This document shows, in pieces, positions 23,657 through 32,154 of a stretch of 34,302 nucleotides of DNA. Numbering within the stretch: the first letter of the stretch is position 1; every line of letters starts with the position of its first letter. The stretch is from Cyanobacteria bacterium UBA791 (GTDB taxonomy: Bacteria; Cyanobacteriota; Vampirovibrionia; Gastranaerophilales; Gastranaerophilaceae): contig DBIX01000084.1 in NCBI GenBank assembly GCA_002297005.1, forward strand, positions 1-34,302, given 5' to 3'. The notes beneath the pieces were generated by a model. That model saw only the letters and a program-made list of their open reading frames with translations, was not told the origin of the DNA and searched no databases. Made by a program: the position numbers and the translations under genes.

Positions 23657-25120
23657 ATGGAAGAAATAAGAGTTCGTATAGCACCATCTCCAAGTGGTAA
23701 CTTACACGTAGGTACAGCTAGAACAGCATTATTCAATTACTTATTTGCTAAAAAAAATAATGGTAAATTCGTTTTAAGAATTGAAGATACAGATGCTGAA
23801 CGTACTAGCCAAGCATATATTGATAATATTTTTGATAGCTTAAAAGCATTAGGCTTGAACTGGGATGAAGGTCCAGATGTAGGCGGTCCTTATGGTCCTT
23901 ATACTCAATCAGAAAGATTTGATATTTATCCAAAATACGTTCAAGAACTTTTAGACAAAGGTTTTGCTTATGAATGTTTCTGCACACCAGAAGAACTTGA
24001 AGCAGAAAAAGAAGAAGCCACTAAAAATAAAAAAGCTTACGTATATTCTAAAAAATGCGAAAACTTAACTGAAGAAGAAAAAGCTAAATTGAGAGCTGAA
24101 GGTAGAAAACCTGCAATCAGATTTTCTGTAGAAAAAGCTCAAAAAGCTTTCCACGATTCACCAATTATTCACTTTGAAGACCTTGTAAAAGGTGACTTAC
24201 ACCAAGATACAAGTTTGATTGGTGACTTTGTAATTATGAAATCAAATGGTTCTCCAACATACAACTTTGCGGTTGTAATTGATGATATGTTGATGAAAAT
24301 TTCTCACATTATTCGTGGTGAAGACCATATTTCAAATACATTCAAACAAATTTTAATCTATGAAGCTTTAGGTGCTGAAGTTCCAAAATTTGGTCACTTA
24401 GGTATGATTTTAGCTCCAGATAGAAGTAAATTGTCAAAACGTCATGGTGCAACAGCAGTTTCTGAATTCGTTGAAAAAGGTTACTTGACAGATGCGTTGA
24501 TTAACTTTGTAGCACTTTTAGGTTGGGCACCATCTGACGGCGTTGAAATCAAGACAGTTGACGAAATTGCAGCTGATTTCAGAATCCATGAAGTTTCATC
24601 TTCAAACTCAATTTTCGAATATGATAAATTGAATTGGATGAATAGTCATTATATCAAAATGTTAGATATTGAAGATTTGAAAGAAAGATTAAAACCTTTC
24701 TTAACTAAATACGATTTATCATCATTAACAGATGAACAATATACAAAAATGATTGAAATTACTCGTGAACCATTAACATTGTTGTCTGATATTACTGATG
24801 ACGTTGCATATTTCTTCGGTAAAGATGTTGAAATCGATCCACAAGTACAAGCAGACGTACTTGATACAGAAACATCTCAAGAAGTTCTAAAAACTTTTGT
24901 TGAACAAGCAAAAGATTGGGAATGGACAGAAGAAAACTTGCATGAAAAATTAGAACAATTTAGAGGTTTCTATAAAGAAAAAGGTATTAAACCAAAAGTT
25001 ACAATGTGGGCAATCAGAGCTGCAGTAACAGGTAGAACACGTGGTGCTGATATGGTTGGAACGCTTGTTGTACTTGGTAAAGATACATCACTTTATAGAG
25101 CTAATAAAGCAATTAAATAA
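23657..25120 (+). CDS. gltX: Glutamyl-tRNA synthetase
   Basis: This 487-aa class I enzyme charges tRNA-Glu, and tRNA-Gln where a GatCAB route exists. RIAPSPSGNLHVGTARTALFN contains the HIGH-equivalent HVGT, and KLSKRHG is the KMSKS-equivalent. RIEDTD, IRGEDHISNTFKQ and VALLGWAPSDG are typical. A CFC motif followed 24 residues later by a further Cys resembles the zinc site of bacterial GluRS, with Asn in place of the last His. AAGGA precedes the ATG, 13 bases after thrS, so they form an operon that ends in the hairpin at 25152. Confidence 0.96.
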   Translation: MEEIRVRIAPSPSGNLHVGTARTALFNYLFAKKNNGKFVLRIEDTDAERTSQAYIDNIFDSLKALGLNWDEGPDVGGPYGPYTQSERFDIYPKYVQELLDKGFAYECFCTPEELEAEKEEATKNKKAYVYSKKCENLTEEEKAKLRAEGRKPAIRFSVEKAQKAFHDSPIIHFEDLVKGDLHQDTSLIGDFVIMKSNGSPTYNFAVVIDDMLMKISHIIRGEDHISNTFKQILIYEALGAEVPKFGHLGMILAPDRSKLSKRHGATAVSEFVEKGYLTDALINFVALLGWAPSDGVEIKTVDEIAADFRIHEVSSSNSIFEYDKLNWMNSHYIKMLDIEDLKERLKPFLTKYDLSSLTDEQYTKMIEITREPLTLLSDITDDVAYFFGKDVEIDPQVQADVLDTETSQEVLKTFVEQAKDWEWTEENLHEKLEQFRGFYKEKGIKPKVTMWAIRAAVTGRTRGADMVGTLVVLGKDTSLYRANKAIK

Positions 25121-25151
25121 AAATTTAATTGCAAATGCATTTGTTTTAAAC

Positions 25152-25187
25152 AAAGAGAGGTAAAGATATAAGCCTTGCCTCTCTTTT
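25152..25187 (+). terminator. thrS-gltX terminator
   Basis: AAAGAGAGG (25152-25160) pairs with CCTCTCTTT (25178-25186) around a 17-base loop, followed by TGTTT. The loop is long, but the position just after gltX is right. Confidence 0.65.
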
Positions 25188-25270
25188 GTTTATAAATATA
25201 CCCAACTTGCGGATTAAAATCTTATAGATTTAATTTATGCTCTTTTAGGATTTTAAAAAGGAGAATATTT

Positions 25271-25561
25271 ATGAAAGAAATTAAAAAACGTATGATAGAA
25301 CTTTGTGAAGTCAATAATACAAATCAAATTTCTATACTTACTGCACATTTAAAAATCGATGGTAGTTTTGAACATTGTTTACCAAAATGTAAAGGCGAGA
25401 GTGACGAATTGATAGCACTTTCTGATGCAACTGTTTGTAGAATAAATGACTATTGCACTTGTGACGAAGATACTTGCGAATGTAATGATTACGTTTGCTT
25501 TAAATATCAATGGCTGAACGTAAATGTCAATAAAATAGTTGCTTTCAGTATTCTAAAATAG
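25271..25561 (+). CDS. Uncharacterised 96-aa cysteine-rich protein
   Basis: I do not recognise the family. Nine cysteines occur in 96 residues (C12, C36, C40, C56, C62, C64, C69, C71, C76), with the tight acidic cluster YCTCDEDTCECNDYVC. This pattern suggests metal or iron-sulfur binding rather than disulfides, because there is no signal peptide. The ribosome site AAAGGAG is strong. It stands alone between gltX and the convergent recR, with a terminator of the GAGGCGAAGC family directly after it. Confidence 0.75.
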   Translation: MKEIKKRMIELCEVNNTNQISILTAHLKIDGSFEHCLPKCKGESDELIALSDATVCRINDYCTCDEDTCECNDYVCFKYQWLNVNVNKIVAFSILK

Positions 25562-25578
25562 TTAATAAAACAAAAAAA

Positions 25579-25615
25579 GAGAGGCGAAGCCGACAGCTTC
25601 GCCTCTTCTTTTTGT
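25579..25615. terminator. Bidirectional terminator before recR (GAGGCGAAGC family)
   Basis: The stem GAGGCGAAGC (25581-25590) pairs with GCTTCGCCTC (25596-25605) around CGACA, with A-rich and T-rich flanks. It lies between the convergent 96-aa gene and recR. Confidence 0.88.
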
Positions 25616-25629
25616 TTTATTATAAAATC

Positions 25630-26226
25630 TTAAAGCTCGTGTCTACCCTCGATTGCTTTTGCAAGTGTAACTTCATCAGCATATTCTAAGTCAGTTCCAA
25701 CTGGTAAACCAAAAGCTATTCTTGAAATTTTTATATTAAATGGTTTTATCAATCTTGAAAGATACAAGCTTGTTGCTTCACCCTCAACTGATGGTGAAAG
25801 AGCTAGAATAACTTCTGTAACTTCGTCATTTGTAAGACGAGTCAAAAGTTCTTTTATTCTAATATCTTCTGCTCCGATACCGTCAATTGGTGAAATTAAA
25901 CCTTGTAAGACGTGATAAAGACCTTTGTATTCATTTGTTTTTTCAATTGCTATCAAATCCTTTGTTTCGGCAACAACGCAGATTGTATTTCTTTCTCTTG
26001 TTGTTGAGGAACAAATTTCACAAGGACTTGTTGAAGATAAATTAAAACATATTTCGCAAGCCTTTGTATTTTCTTTCGCTTCTATCATTGCATTGGCAAA
26101 TTTTTCAATCTCAGACATTGGCATTTTCAACATATAAAATGCCAATCTTTGAGCTGATTTTGGACCAATTGACGGAAGTTTTTGAAAATATTCAATTAAT
26201 GTAGCAATTGATTTAGGATATATCAT
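25630..26226 (-). CDS. recR: Recombination protein RecR
   Basis: This 198-aa gap-repair protein works with RecF/RecO to load RecA. It has an N-terminal helix-hairpin-helix (LPSIGPKSAQRLAF), a four-cysteine zinc finger (C57, C60, C69, C72), then a Toprim domain (ICVVAETKDLIAIEKT, VLQGLISPIDGIG). A C-terminal Walker-B-like region is near IAFGLPVGTDLEYADEVTL. Its ATG overlaps the ybaB stop by one base (TAATG), the common ybaB-recR coupling. Confidence 0.97.
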   Translation of the reverse strand: MIYPKSIATLIEYFQKLPSIGPKSAQRLAFYMLKMPMSEIEKFANAMIEAKENTKACEICFNLSSTSPCEICSSTTRERNTICVVAETKDLIAIEKTNEYKGLYHVLQGLISPIDGIGAEDIRIKELLTRLTNDEVTEVILALSPSVEGEATSLYLSRLIKPFNIKISRIAFGLPVGTDLEYADEVTLAKAIEGRHEL

Positions 26227-26558
26227 TAGAATAATCCTGGAATACTGATTCCGCCAGTAATAGCTTTCATTTTAGCTTCCATTTTTGCAGAAGCTTCTGC
26301 TGTAGCTTGTTTAATAGCTGTTGTGATTAAATCTTCTAGCATTTCAACTGAATCTTCATCAACAGAGTCTGGATTTTCAGCATTGATAGCTTCTTTAGAA
26401 AGTTTGATTGATTTGAATTGAGCTTTACCGTCTAAAGTTACTTTTACAGCACCGTTTTGAACTTCTACTGTAATTTCTTCATTAGCCAATTCATTTTGAG
26501 TTTCTTGCAACTTTTTTTGAATTGTTTGAGCTTTTTTCATCATTCCCATTATATCCAT
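26226..26558 (-). CDS. ybaB: YbaB/EbfC family nucleoid-associated protein
   Basis: This 110-aa DNA-binding protein of the YbaB/EbfC family has the usual MMKKAQTIQKKLQETQNEL helix, a central strand region (VEVQNGAVKVTLDG), and a C-terminal methionine/lysine-rich helix. The frame opens at 26606, but the ATG at 26558 follows GAGGAGAT and gives the family start. It is translationally coupled to recR. Confidence 0.93.
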   Translation of the reverse strand: MDIMGMMKKAQTIQKKLQETQNELANEEITVEVQNGAVKVTLDGKAQFKSIKLSKEAINAENPDSVDEDSVEMLEDLITTAIKQATAEASAKMEAKMKAITGGISIPGLF

Positions 26559-26577
26559 TTTAAAAATCTCCTCATTT

Positions 26578-26605
26578 TTGGTTTTTGTCGCTTTTTTATT
26601 ATACA
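26578..26605 (+). promoter_or_regulatory. Possible promoter of the matrixin-like gene, near-leaderless
   Basis: TTGGTT (26578-26583), 16 bases, TATACA (26600-26605). The predicted start falls within a few bases of the ATG at 26614, which has no Shine-Dalgarno sequence. Confidence 0.35.
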
Positions 26606-26613
26606 ATAAAGTT

Positions 26614-27420
26614 ATGAATTACAACACTTATTTATTTGAAAGTTTTAAAAACGGACAGTTAATGAGATGGACATATATGCCCCTTGTTGTATATATTGCC
26701 CCTATGAATTTTTATTCAAAGCAAGGTCAAGATTACAAGTACAAAAATATGGTAATCAAGGCTCTTGAAACTTGGCAAAAAGCTTCTGCTGGACAAGTTC
26801 AAATAAGATTAGCCGAAGATTTATTATCTTCTAACGTAAATGTTGAATGGAGAAGAGTTGATAGAAAAGCTCTAGGGCATTGTTTATTTAACTATGATAA
26901 CCAAAATAGATTATTTAGTGCAGAAGTTTCAATAGGTTTGTCAGACGGTGTTATTCACCAACAATATATGTCAGATGATGAAGTTTACCATACAATTTTA
27001 CACGAAATAGGTCACGCTCTAGGTTTGGGTCATAGTCCTTACAAATCAGATATTATGTACACTCCGCACCAATACGGAATGGTAAATCTTTCTCAAAACG
27101 ATTGTGCATCAATTCAATGGTTATATAGACTTCCGCAAGGTGCTACAGTAAATCAAATTGCTGCAAAATACGGTGTTGGTGGTTCGCATATTGACGAGGT
27201 TATCGCAAGAATTGTTGAAAAAGGTTACAAATCAGAATTTGAAAAAATCAAAGATGGAATAACTCTTGCACCTAAAAAAGATTTGATGGAAGAACATTCA
27301 AACATTGGAGATTTAAAAAAATATAACTTATCTTTACAAAATATTCACCTGTCACCAAAGGTTACAAGCTATTTAACAGGACGTAAAGTTGAAAATGTAC
27401 AAAAAGATGACGAAAAATAA
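26614..27420 (+). CDS. Matrixin-like (M10-type) zinc metalloprotease without signal peptide
   Basis: This 268-aa protein has the metzincin site HEIGHALGLGH (H130, E131, H134, H140) followed by SDIMY, whose M148 is the Met-turn. The upstream RWTYMPLVVYI and the helix with WQKASAGQVQIRL are typical of matrixin catalytic domains. There is no signal peptide, prodomain or cysteine switch, and residues 165-268 form an unrecognised tail. The start is taken at 26614, because the in-frame upstream ATG at 26578 lies within the divergent ybaB promoter region. No Shine-Dalgarno sequence is present. Proteases of this class are usually secreted, so an apparently cytoplasmic one is notable. Confidence 0.82.
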   Translation: MNYNTYLFESFKNGQLMRWTYMPLVVYIAPMNFYSKQGQDYKYKNMVIKALETWQKASAGQVQIRLAEDLLSSNVNVEWRRVDRKALGHCLFNYDNQNRLFSAEVSIGLSDGVIHQQYMSDDEVYHTILHEIGHALGLGHSPYKSDIMYTPHQYGMVNLSQNDCASIQWLYRLPQGATVNQIAAKYGVGGSHIDEVIARIVEKGYKSEFEKIKDGITLAPKKDLMEEHSNIGDLKKYNLSLQNIHLSPKVTSYLTGRKVENVQKDDEK

Positions 27421-27464
27421 TTTTACGTGTATAATGTATTTTGTAAAACAAAAATAATTACAAA

Positions 27465-27581
27465 ATGAATATAATAAAAAACCTTATATATATAATAAAA
27501 GAACATATTTTTAACAGAAAAGCTTATGGAAATAAGCTTGGTATGTGTGCTGTTTTGTTGGAAGAAGAAAATAGAAAATAG
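27465..27581 (+). CDS. Possible 38-aa small protein ahead of accD
   Basis: The ATG at 27465 opens a 38-codon frame with a hydrophobic start (MNIIKNLIYIIKEH) and a charged end (EEENRK), stopping with TAG. A TATAAT lies at 27430-27435. A perfect 8-bp hairpin (AAGCTTAT/ATAAGCTT, 27520-27539, loop GGAA) falls inside the frame. There is no good ribosome site, and AT-rich DNA gives such frames by chance. The rest of the 27421-27619 gap holds nothing else I recognise. Confidence 0.25.
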   Translation: MNIIKNLIYIIKEHIFNRKAYGNKLGMCAVLLEEENRK

Positions 27582-27619
27582 TTCTAAAAGTTAGTATATA
27601 AGGTCATAAGGGAAAAACA

Positions 27620-28486
27620 ATGACTATACAAGATTGGTTTGATAAGAGAAAAGAAGCTCAACTTGAAAGACGTAAAATCGAAGGTAGAGTTGAGGAAGAC
27701 AATAGTCCAAGTCTTTGGACAAAGTGTGTGCATTGTGATGCACAAATTTTAAAAACAGACTTAGAAGCAAACGATATGGTATGCCCTGTTTGTGAATACC
27801 ACTTCAGAATAAATGCAAGAACAAGAATTAAACAGTTGTTCGATGAGGGAACTTTTGAAGAATTATTCTCAAACATAAAACCTACTGACCCATTGGAGTT
27901 TATTGATACAGAACCTTACAAAAACAGATTGGAAGCAGCTCAAAAGAAAACAAATTTAAATGATGCTGTTGTAACTGGTGTTGGTGAGATTGAGGGTCAT
28001 AAATTAGCCGTAGCAATCATGGATTTTGATTTTATGGGTGGTTCTATGGGTAGTACCGTTGGCGAAAAAATCGCTAAAATTATGGAAGAAGCTATTGAAA
28101 GAAAAATCCCAGTAATGGTGGTAACATCTTCTGGTGGTGCAAGAATGCAAGAAAGTGCATTAAGTTTAATGCAAATGGCAAAAACATCTTGTGCAGTAGC
28201 AAGACTTGATGAAGAGGGTATTTTATACCTTTGCTTATTAACAGAACCTACATTTGGTGGTGTTACAGCAAGTTTTGGTACACTAGGTGATATTATTATT
28301 GCTGAGAAAAATGCGAGAATCGGTTTTGCAGGTAGACGTGTTATTGAACAAACTATTCGTCAAAAACTTCCGTCTGACTTCCAAACAGCTGAATACTTGC
28401 TAAAAAATGGTCAAGTTGACGTAATATCAGCGAGAAAAGATTTAAGAAAGAATATTTCTAACATCTTAGCTCTTCATAAGTTATAA
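27620..28486 (+). CDS. accD: Acetyl-CoA carboxylase carboxyltransferase beta subunit
   Basis: This 288-aa subunit works with AccA to transfer CO2 from biotin to acetyl-CoA for fatty acid synthesis. A zinc ribbon (C36, C39, C55, C58) precedes the crotonase-fold carboxyltransferase domain with VTGVGEIEGH, MDFDFMGGSMGSTVGEK, SSGGARMQES and GGVTASFGTLGD. The ATG has AAGGG ahead. accA follows after 24 bases. Confidence 0.97.
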   Translation: MTIQDWFDKRKEAQLERRKIEGRVEEDNSPSLWTKCVHCDAQILKTDLEANDMVCPVCEYHFRINARTRIKQLFDEGTFEELFSNIKPTDPLEFIDTEPYKNRLEAAQKKTNLNDAVVTGVGEIEGHKLAVAIMDFDFMGGSMGSTVGEKIAKIMEEAIERKIPVMVVTSSGGARMQESALSLMQMAKTSCAVARLDEEGILYLCLLTEPTFGGVTASFGTLGDIIIAEKNARIGFAGRRVIEQTIRQKLPSDFQTAEYLLKNGQVDVISARKDLRKNISNILALHKL

Positions 28487-28510
28487 GGTAAATAAGAAAG
28501 TGTCGGTGCT

Positions 28511-29461
28511 ATGACAGTTTTAAAATTTGAAAAAAACATAATGGATATAAAAGAAAAAATTAAAGAATTACAACAATTAAGTTCGGAGTCAGGAATGAAT
28601 TTAGAAAAAGAAATCGAATCTTTTGAGCAACAGGCAAAGGATTACCAAAACGAAATATATTCACATCTATCGATTGAGGACAAATTGCAAATTGCAAGAC
28701 ACTCTGATAGACCAAATTTCTTAGAATATATGGACTTAATGTGCGAAGACTTTATCGAATTTCATGGCGATAGAATGGGTTGTGATGACAGAGCCATAAT
28801 CGGTGGTTTGGCAAAATTAGACGGTAAACCAATCATGTTTGTTGGTACACAAAAAGGTAAAAATACTAAAGAAAATCTTGAACATAACTTTGGTATGCCA
28901 CAACCACAAGGTTATAGAAAAGCATTAAGATTATTTGAACATGCAAGTAAATTCAATATTCCAATTGTAACTTTAATTGATACCCCAGGTGCATATCCAG
29001 GGGTAAGTGCAGAGGCAACTGGTCAAGGTATTGCTATTGCAACAAACTTGCGTGATATGGCAAAATTAAAAGTTCCTGTAATTGCAATTATTACAGGTGA
29101 GGGTTGTAGCGGTGGTGCTTTAGGACTTGCTGTTGCAAACGAAGTTCTTATGCTTGAATACGCATACTATACAGTTATTTCACCTGAGGGCTGTGCTTCA
29201 ATTCTTTGGAGAGATTCTTCTCTTGCCGCAACTGCTGCTGAAGCTTTAAAAATTTCTTCAGAAGATTTACTTCACCTAGGTATTATTGACGGAATTGTTA
29301 AAGAACCTTTGGGTGGTGCACATACAAATCATCAAGAAATGGCTAATAATTTGAAAGCTAGTATTTTAGAAAGCTTGAAAAAATATTCTAAAATGTCAGC
29401 TTCAAAATTGAGAGAACAAAGATATAACAAATACAGAGTTATGGGTGAATGCGTTGAATAA
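28511..29461 (+). CDS. accA: Acetyl-CoA carboxylase carboxyltransferase alpha subunit
   Basis: This 316-aa partner of AccD has a helical N-terminus (FEKNIMDIKEKIKELQ) matching the family LDFEKP...EL start, so the first ATG is kept although its ribosome site is weak. Landmarks are ARHSDRPN, DRAIIGGLAKLDGKP, NFGMPQPQGYRKALR, DTPGAYPG, GEGCSGGALGLAVAN and ISPEGCASILWRD. The end overlaps the prmA start by 17 bases. Confidence 0.97.
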   Translation: MTVLKFEKNIMDIKEKIKELQQLSSESGMNLEKEIESFEQQAKDYQNEIYSHLSIEDKLQIARHSDRPNFLEYMDLMCEDFIEFHGDRMGCDDRAIIGGLAKLDGKPIMFVGTQKGKNTKENLEHNFGMPQPQGYRKALRLFEHASKFNIPIVTLIDTPGAYPGVSAEATGQGIAIATNLRDMAKLKVPVIAIITGEGCSGGALGLAVANEVLMLEYAYYTVISPEGCASILWRDSSLAATAAEALKISSEDLLHLGIIDGIVKEPLGGAHTNHQEMANNLKASILESLKKYSKMSASKLREQRYNKYRVMGECVE

Positions 29462-30353
29462 TCAAGACCAATACTATGAACTAAGATTTGTTATAAATCC
29501 TGAAATGGAAGAAGAAATTTCAAACATGTGTTTTGAAACTTTTGATTGTGACGGTGTTATTCTTGAAGAAGAAGCTTTTAAAGATTTGGAAATGATTTCT
29601 ACTACAAAAGGGACGTTAAAAGCTTTTATAAAAGACCCTGAAAATATTGCAGAAAGATTAAAATCTGCTCGTGAAATGATGATTGCACGTGGATTTTCGG
29701 AAGAAGATTTAGGTAGTTGGGAATTTACAGTTACAAAAATCGAAAATGAAGACTGGTCAAAAAAGTGGAAAGAAAAATGGGATGTAACACATGTTACTGA
29801 CAAAATTACTGTTGTTCCAACTTGGATAGAATATCAGCCAAAAGAACACGAAGTAATTATCAAACTTGACCCAGGATGTGCTTTTGGTACAGGTACTCAC
29901 CAAACTACTCAACTTTGTATGAAAGCTTTAGAAAAATACATGCCTAAAAATGCAGAAGTTGCTGATATTGGTATGGGTTCTGGAATTTTAGCGATTTTGG
30001 CTAAAAAACTTGGTGCTACGAAAGTTTATGGTTGTGATAATGACGAAACTGTCATCCAAACAGCTATTGATAACGCTAAGTTAAACGATTGCCCTGATAT
30101 TACATTTGAATTAAATACCGCAGATAAAATTACAGACAAATTTGATTTTGTATGTGCAAACATTTTACATAATGTTTTATTTGAAATAATGGGTGATTTA
30201 AAAAATATTATGAAAGAGAATGCTTATTTATCTTTGAGTGGTATTTTAGAGGAAAAGAAACCAGTTGTTCTTGAAGCTATTGAAAGAGAAAATCTAAAAA
30301 TTGTTGAAGAAATTCATCAAGACCAATGGACTTCTTTTGTTGTTACCAAGTAA
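29445..30353 (+). CDS. prmA: Ribosomal protein L11 methyltransferase
   Basis: This 302-aa SAM-dependent methyltransferase modifies ribosomal protein L11. The N-terminal substrate domain is followed by a linker and the Rossmann core with LDPGCAFGTGTHQTT, DIGMGSGILAI (SAM motif I) and VCANILHNVL. The frame begins with GTG at 29445 inside accA. TTG at 29454 is the only alternative nearby, so start assignment is uncertain by a few codons. The stop codon lies within a terminator hairpin (30336-30360). Confidence 0.93.
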   Translation: MNALNNQDQYYELRFVINPEMEEEISNMCFETFDCDGVILEEEAFKDLEMISTTKGTLKAFIKDPENIAERLKSAREMMIARGFSEEDLGSWEFTVTKIENEDWSKKWKEKWDVTHVTDKITVVPTWIEYQPKEHEVIIKLDPGCAFGTGTHQTTQLCMKALEKYMPKNAEVADIGMGSGILAILAKKLGATKVYGCDNDETVIQTAIDNAKLNDCPDITFELNTADKITDKFDFVCANILHNVLFEIMGDLKNIMKENAYLSLSGILEEKKPVVLEAIERENLKIVEEIHQDQWTSFVVTK

Positions 30354-30369
30354 CAACAAATTAATTTTT
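30336..30369 (+). terminator. Terminator overlapping the prmA stop codon
   Basis: TTTGTTGTTAC (30336-30346) and GTAACAACAAA (30350-30360) form a perfect 11-bp stem with a CAA loop, followed by TTAATTTTT. The prmA TAA (30351-30353) lies in the 3' arm. This is the only separator before the convergent HAD gene, 14 bases away. Confidence 0.7.
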
Positions 30370-30847
30370 AGAAATAACGAATAACACTTCTTTCAATGGC
30401 TCTGACAATTTTTGTAGGCATGTTTTCATTATTGTTAATTGAACCTACTAGAATAGTTTTTGTACCTGCGAATTTTCCTACAAGAATATCTGTTAATGGT
30501 CTATCACCTACCATTACAACCTCGTGTGGCTTAACAGAAATCAATCGGATTAATTCTTTTACCTTTTTAGGGTTTGGTTTGTTTGCACATTCTACAACTT
30601 TGAAAGGGATAGCTTTTTTTGTAAGTTTTGTATATTCAGGATTTTTATTGTTTGTTACTATTGCAATGTAAAAATCTTTCTTCAAAGTTTCAAACCATGC
30701 CATTGTTTCTGGAGTAAATTTACCAGATTTAGAAACCATAATTGTACTATCCAAATCTAAAAATATGGCTTTAATTCCCATATCTAATAGCATTTTTGGA
30801 GTGATTTCATAAATATTTTTAAGATTATAATCTGGTTTAATTATCAT
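30368..30847 (-). CDS. YqeG family HAD-type phosphatase
   Basis: This 159-aa HAD hydrolase of the YqeG type has motif I DLDST (D31, D33), motif II TNN, a Lys before the last motif (CANKPNPKK), and motif IV GDRPLTD (114-120). The start is taken at 30847 (MIIKPDYNLKNIYEI), which matches the family. It overlaps the end of the upstream U32 gene by 11 bases, so the two are co-transcribed. The longer frame to 30907 would lie inside that gene. The substrate is unknown; some homologues act on phosphatidylglycerophosphate. Confidence 0.88.
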   Translation of the reverse strand: MIIKPDYNLKNIYEITPKMLLDMGIKAIFLDLDSTIMVSKSGKFTPETMAWFETLKKDFYIAIVTNNKNPEYTKLTKKAIPFKVVECANKPNPKKVKELIRLISVKPHEVVMVGDRPLTDILVGKFAGTKTILVGSINNNENMPTKIVRAIERSVIRYF

Positions 30848-32084
30848 TATTTTTAATTTCCTTAGTTCTTGCAAGAGCAAATTTATAATTTTTTGGTGCT
30901 CTTTCAAATCTTATATACAATTCGTCATTTGTATTTGCAACATCAGTTTCTTCGCCTGTTTTTTTGCTAATAATTTGAGTTGCACAAGTGAAATATTGTT
31001 CGTCAGGAGTTATAATTTCAATTTCTTGTCCTTTTAAGAATTTGTTTTTAGTTTTAACTAAATACAATTCATCATCCTCTTTCTTATCCCAAAATTCGCA
31101 TAAGAAATCAGCACCAGCCAAGCCTTTTGAAATTTCGTAACTATAACTTTCAGAATTGTTATTACCAAGATAAAAGCCTTGTGTATAACCTCTGTTCCCA
31201 ACTTTTTTTAGTTCTTCATAATATTTGTGCAAATCACAATTTGGGTTTTCAAAAACTTCATCAATAGCGGAACGATAAGCTTTTGTCACCGCAGAAACGT
31301 AATACAAGCTCTTTGTTCTACCCTCAATTTTAAGTGAATCTACGCCTGCGTCAATAAGTTCTCTCAAATATTCAACAAGACATAAATCTTTTGGGCTTAA
31401 AATATGTGTACCACGATTATCTTGATTTATTTCAAAATATTGTCCTGGGCGAGTTTCTTCTAGTAATTTGTAACTCCAACGGCATGGTTGAGCACAATTA
31501 CCGTGGTTAGCTTTTCTTTCGCCATAAGTCATGTAATCACTTAACAAGCATCTTCCAGAAAATGATACGCATTGAGAACCATGAATAAATACTTCTGTTT
31601 CAATATCAGGTACTTTTTCTTTTATTTCTTTAACATCCTTGATAGGCAATTCTCTTGCAAGAATTACTCTTTCTGCACCTAAATCTTTCCAGAATTTAAC
31701 TGCTTCATAGTTTAGAATATTTGTTTGTGTACTTACGTGGATTGGTACATTTGGCATGTATCTTCTAACAACATTAAATACACCAAAGTCTGTTAAAATA
31801 ATCGCATCAGGATTGCTTTCAATAATTTTATCCATTGCTTGTTCAAGAAGTTTTATATCTTGATTAAAAGCAAAAATGTTTAATGTTAAATAAGCTTTAA
31901 CATTGTGCTGATGAGCAATATCTATAGCCTCTTTAAGGTTGTCGAGCGTGATAAGTTCACCTTTTCTCATTGCTCTTAAGCTAAAGTCTACAACGCCTAA
32001 ATATACAGCGTCTGCACCGTATTCGATTGCATATTTTAATTTTTCGATATTACCTGCCGGTAACAATAATTCTGGTTTCTTCAT
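30837..32084 (-). CDS. U32 family peptidase, TrhP/YegQ-like
   Basis: This 415-aa protein starts KKPELLLPAGNIEKLKYAIEYGADAVYLG, the standard U32 opening of a TIM barrel. Four cysteines (C172, C179, C197, C201) in CVSFSGRCLLSDY and GNCAQPCRW are the set proposed to hold an iron-sulfur cluster. Members of this branch (YegQ/TrhP, YrrN/YrrO) act in tRNA wobble-uridine hydroxylation rather than as proteases. I infer the same role here from the motif, not from a search. It is divergent from pgi and leads the yqeG-like gene. Confidence 0.88.
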   Translation of the reverse strand: MKKPELLLPAGNIEKLKYAIEYGADAVYLGVVDFSLRAMRKGELITLDNLKEAIDIAHQHNVKAYLTLNIFAFNQDIKLLEQAMDKIIESNPDAIILTDFGVFNVVRRYMPNVPIHVSTQTNILNYEAVKFWKDLGAERVILARELPIKDVKEIKEKVPDIETEVFIHGSQCVSFSGRCLLSDYMTYGERKANHGNCAQPCRWSYKLLEETRPGQYFEINQDNRGTHILSPKDLCLVEYLRELIDAGVDSLKIEGRTKSLYYVSAVTKAYRSAIDEVFENPNCDLHKYYEELKKVGNRGYTQGFYLGNNNSESYSYEISKGLAGADFLCEFWDKKEDDELYLVKTKNKFLKGQEIEIITPDEQYFTCATQIISKKTGEETDVANTNDELYIRFERAPKNYKFALARTKEIKNNDN

Positions 32085-32154
32085 ATTTTTATTTTAACTT
32101 AAAAGATTTTTTTAAACAATTATGTTAATATTATAAAAAAGGAGAATCCAACTT

